From Hanleya hanleyi (lineage: Eukaryota; Mollusca; Polyplacophora; Lepidopleurida; Hanleyidae): a stretch of 64,000 nt of DNA. Positions within the stretch are counted from its first letter, which is position 1, and each line of letters opens with the position of its first letter. A model generated the notes under the pieces. That model saw only the letters and a program-made list of their open reading frames with translations. It had not been told where the DNA came from and searched no databases. Shown in pieces: positions 58,001 through 61,000 of this stretch. The stretch covers positions 1 through 64,000 of the forward strand of contig JAVTVY010037275.1 in assembly GCA_036873755.1 (NCBI GenBank), read 5' to 3'. A program made the translations under genes and the position numbers.

Positions 58001-61000
58001 TTCCAAGTATCTGGGACGAGTATATTCGTCCCAGCAAGTATGTATTACGGTACAGTTTACTAGAGCATCAAACTGCTTTTTAGTATGGTTATTGCTGTTC
58101 TTCCTCTTCTCGACAAATTGTTCGTGTTAGGCCATTTCAAATTGTAAATTTTTGAATAACCTCACTTTCCGGCCGGCGAGAGACTTTAAATGTTTTTCCT
58201 CTCTTCGGGAAATTAAAATTCTTTAAGGAGCTTTTTGATTCCTGCAAAATCTTTGTTCTGAATGATGGTCTGACTATTTGGTTATTGATAGTAACATTAC
58301 TGTAAATGTTTAACATTCTCTCCATATAAACTCCAGTACTGGATTTCATGTACAGGAGACAAATTACATCGGAGAGGTCATACGGTAACCAGGTTCATTG
58401 ACACATTTCTCATGTTCACTGACACAAAGATCCATAATCTCATTTATCACATTGAGTTTACATTTGGTGATTAACGCTACAGACATTTAATATGTTCATC
58501 TCTACTGCGTTTAAAGAGAAGGAAAATTTATTACAATCGACTTCGGGGTTACTGTTTGCAACGCCCTTCTGTTATGTCGTGTACTTTTATAAGTTTGTAT
58601 CCTGCTCCGTTATGAGCATGTATATTCATTAAGTTGTTGTGAATGAGGAAATCATTACGTTGTTTATCATATACAACGTTTTTCTCGCAATTTTCACATT
58701 ACGCTTTCCTGTTACACCTTGACGATATGTTCATTACGCCGTCATGTGTCTCTCCTACACCTGTGCGTCGTTCCTTTTCATCGGTTAGACGTTTCCAGTA
58801 CGCCATAACGCCGTTTGTTACGTCATTTCTTCATTTGCGAGATGCATATGTTATATCCATTCGTTTGGCGTCAATCTTCCACTGGTATCAATTCCTCTCG
58901 GGTTTTTCACATTGTGATTTACTTAGCTTCGTCGTTACTCTATGAAGAGAGTTCTGTTCAGACCTTGTTGTTTCCAGTCTGGGTTCAGAATATCAAAATT
59001 GTATTCGAATCAACAGTATTTGGTTAAATACTGTTATATGGTATAGGTCTGTGGATTATGGACGTGAATATTCTCTGAGGACGACGGCGGGATTGTGTAT
59101 GGCGGACTAGTCACCTTTAATAGAATTCAGCACAGTGTTGTTTTAACACAGATTCATGTTGTCTTTACACACAAACATTATGTTGAGATCCTTTTACCTT
59201 AGGATTGTGCTTAAGCTACACAATGTTTTTCATGGGTACTTGAGGGACAGTTTTTTTTTTCCGACTTTCTCCTTCAAGTACTTTATTCCTGTATAGACCG
59301 TTACACCAATGGTTAGACTTGACATTATAATTCTGTCATCAACCTTAGCGTTGTTTATTGTATGTCGGACCTTACTCACTGTGTTCGTCTTTCGGGTTCG
59401 GTCTCTACAGCGGATTATTTGTCCTGGTGCCGAGGTCGTTATACCATTCCCGACTCTATTTCCCTCGTAATTGACTTCCTCCTTCACCAGTATAGGAAGT
59501 CTCATTTTAGCACCAGGGTAGGAATATCTCGGCGCTTATTCGCGCCTTCGCATTACAGTCGCGTTGTACTCGCCAACTGTTACCGAAATGGGTGTCGGTG
59601 TGGTTTCTGTGTGCTCTGGTTATATCACCTTTTGAACCCTTAGAGTCCGCGTCTATAAAGTGGTGTCTTATAAGACGGCCTTTGGGGCGGCGTTTACTTT
59701 GGCGTCCAGAGTGTCTGAACTTCATGCTCTTGAAAGATCTATGTCCTGGGCAGCGGATTGGTCTTGCAATATCACGCTGGGCTCTGTATCCAGCGATCCG
59801 AGTTCTAATCTGACTCGAAACATAATGTTTCCTTTTTCGGCCCATTCCTGAATCAACGTTCGTACTCCATTCCTGTGTGGTCAGATTTTGTACATACCCT
59901 CGAGGACGATCTTCTGTTATGTCCTGTTCGAACCATCCGGCACTATCTTACTCGTTCCGGTTCCGTGCGTGGTTCTCGGCTACGGTTATCATGTCCCTTC
60001 GCCTGTCACCAAGGCTTGATATTTAAATAAGCCGTGTAGTTGTTAAAGACCATAAAATAGTCTTACCAATGGGCAGAAGGTAGATATTCCATTGACGCCC
60101 CCACTACTGTCTTTTGCTTCTTCTATGTGGCCATCACTACACATGGCCTTTATGGAAGAACTCGTCCCTCCATGACATTGTCCTGTCTTGTCTGGACAGC
60201 AAACTCCACGTTCACAAATTTCTATCTGTATGATATGTCAATGCAGTCAGATAGGGTGACCACGCTTGGGCCACTGAGGGCTACCCAGCACGTGGTTGGT
60301 TTCTTTCAAGGAAAGAGGAGGGAGCGGAATTTGTCACCGTTGCAGCAAGACACCCATCTTGCTTTTCATCATGATCGTCTTTGAAAGAAGGAATAAGTCG
60401 GATAGACGACCATGGACTCTCTAATCATCAATCTAAGATGTCTGACGCTTTGAGAATTTTATCTGTTCCTTAACTACGGTTTTGGCTTGTGTCTTTCAGC
60501 TTGAACTGACTACCTTCTGGATGATCTCAGCTGTGTCTCCTACGCTCAACTCACAGGACAAGTTGGACGTAAGGCGTGGGTGGACTGAGTATGGCGTGGC
60601 TTGACGCCCTTTAAGACCAAGAAGACCTAACACCCGAGTGGTAGAGGACCCTGATTTCTTGGTACAGTTTGACATATCACACCACGAGCACAGCTACATG
60701 GATGGAGGCACTCAAGAATAAGTATATTTGTATCATATTCATGTTTTGCCCTTTTCGTTTCTTATCTGTGTCTTCCCAGCTACTTGGGGAGGACACTCAG
60801 AAGATAGGTTAGATTAGTATCTTCCATTACTACTCCATTATTACCCGCGGCCTTGCCGGCCAGGGTTCTTTTGTGGAGATTTATGAATGAGCCTGCCCCT
60901 CCTTGACATTGTCCAGCCTTGAGTCTGGACGGTGAACTCCACGTTCACCATTTTCGATCTGAGAGATATGTCAGTCCAGTCAGAAGGGATATCCACGCTT

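Noticed and set aside
58640..59030. Reverse transcriptase of the DIRS element
   Set aside because: A faint DAY-like and an LDD-like string occur, but in the wrong order and without other motifs; not enough to call.
59507..59845. 112-codon minus-strand open frame
   Set aside because: Opposite-strand shadow of the recombinase remnant; no recognisable domain.
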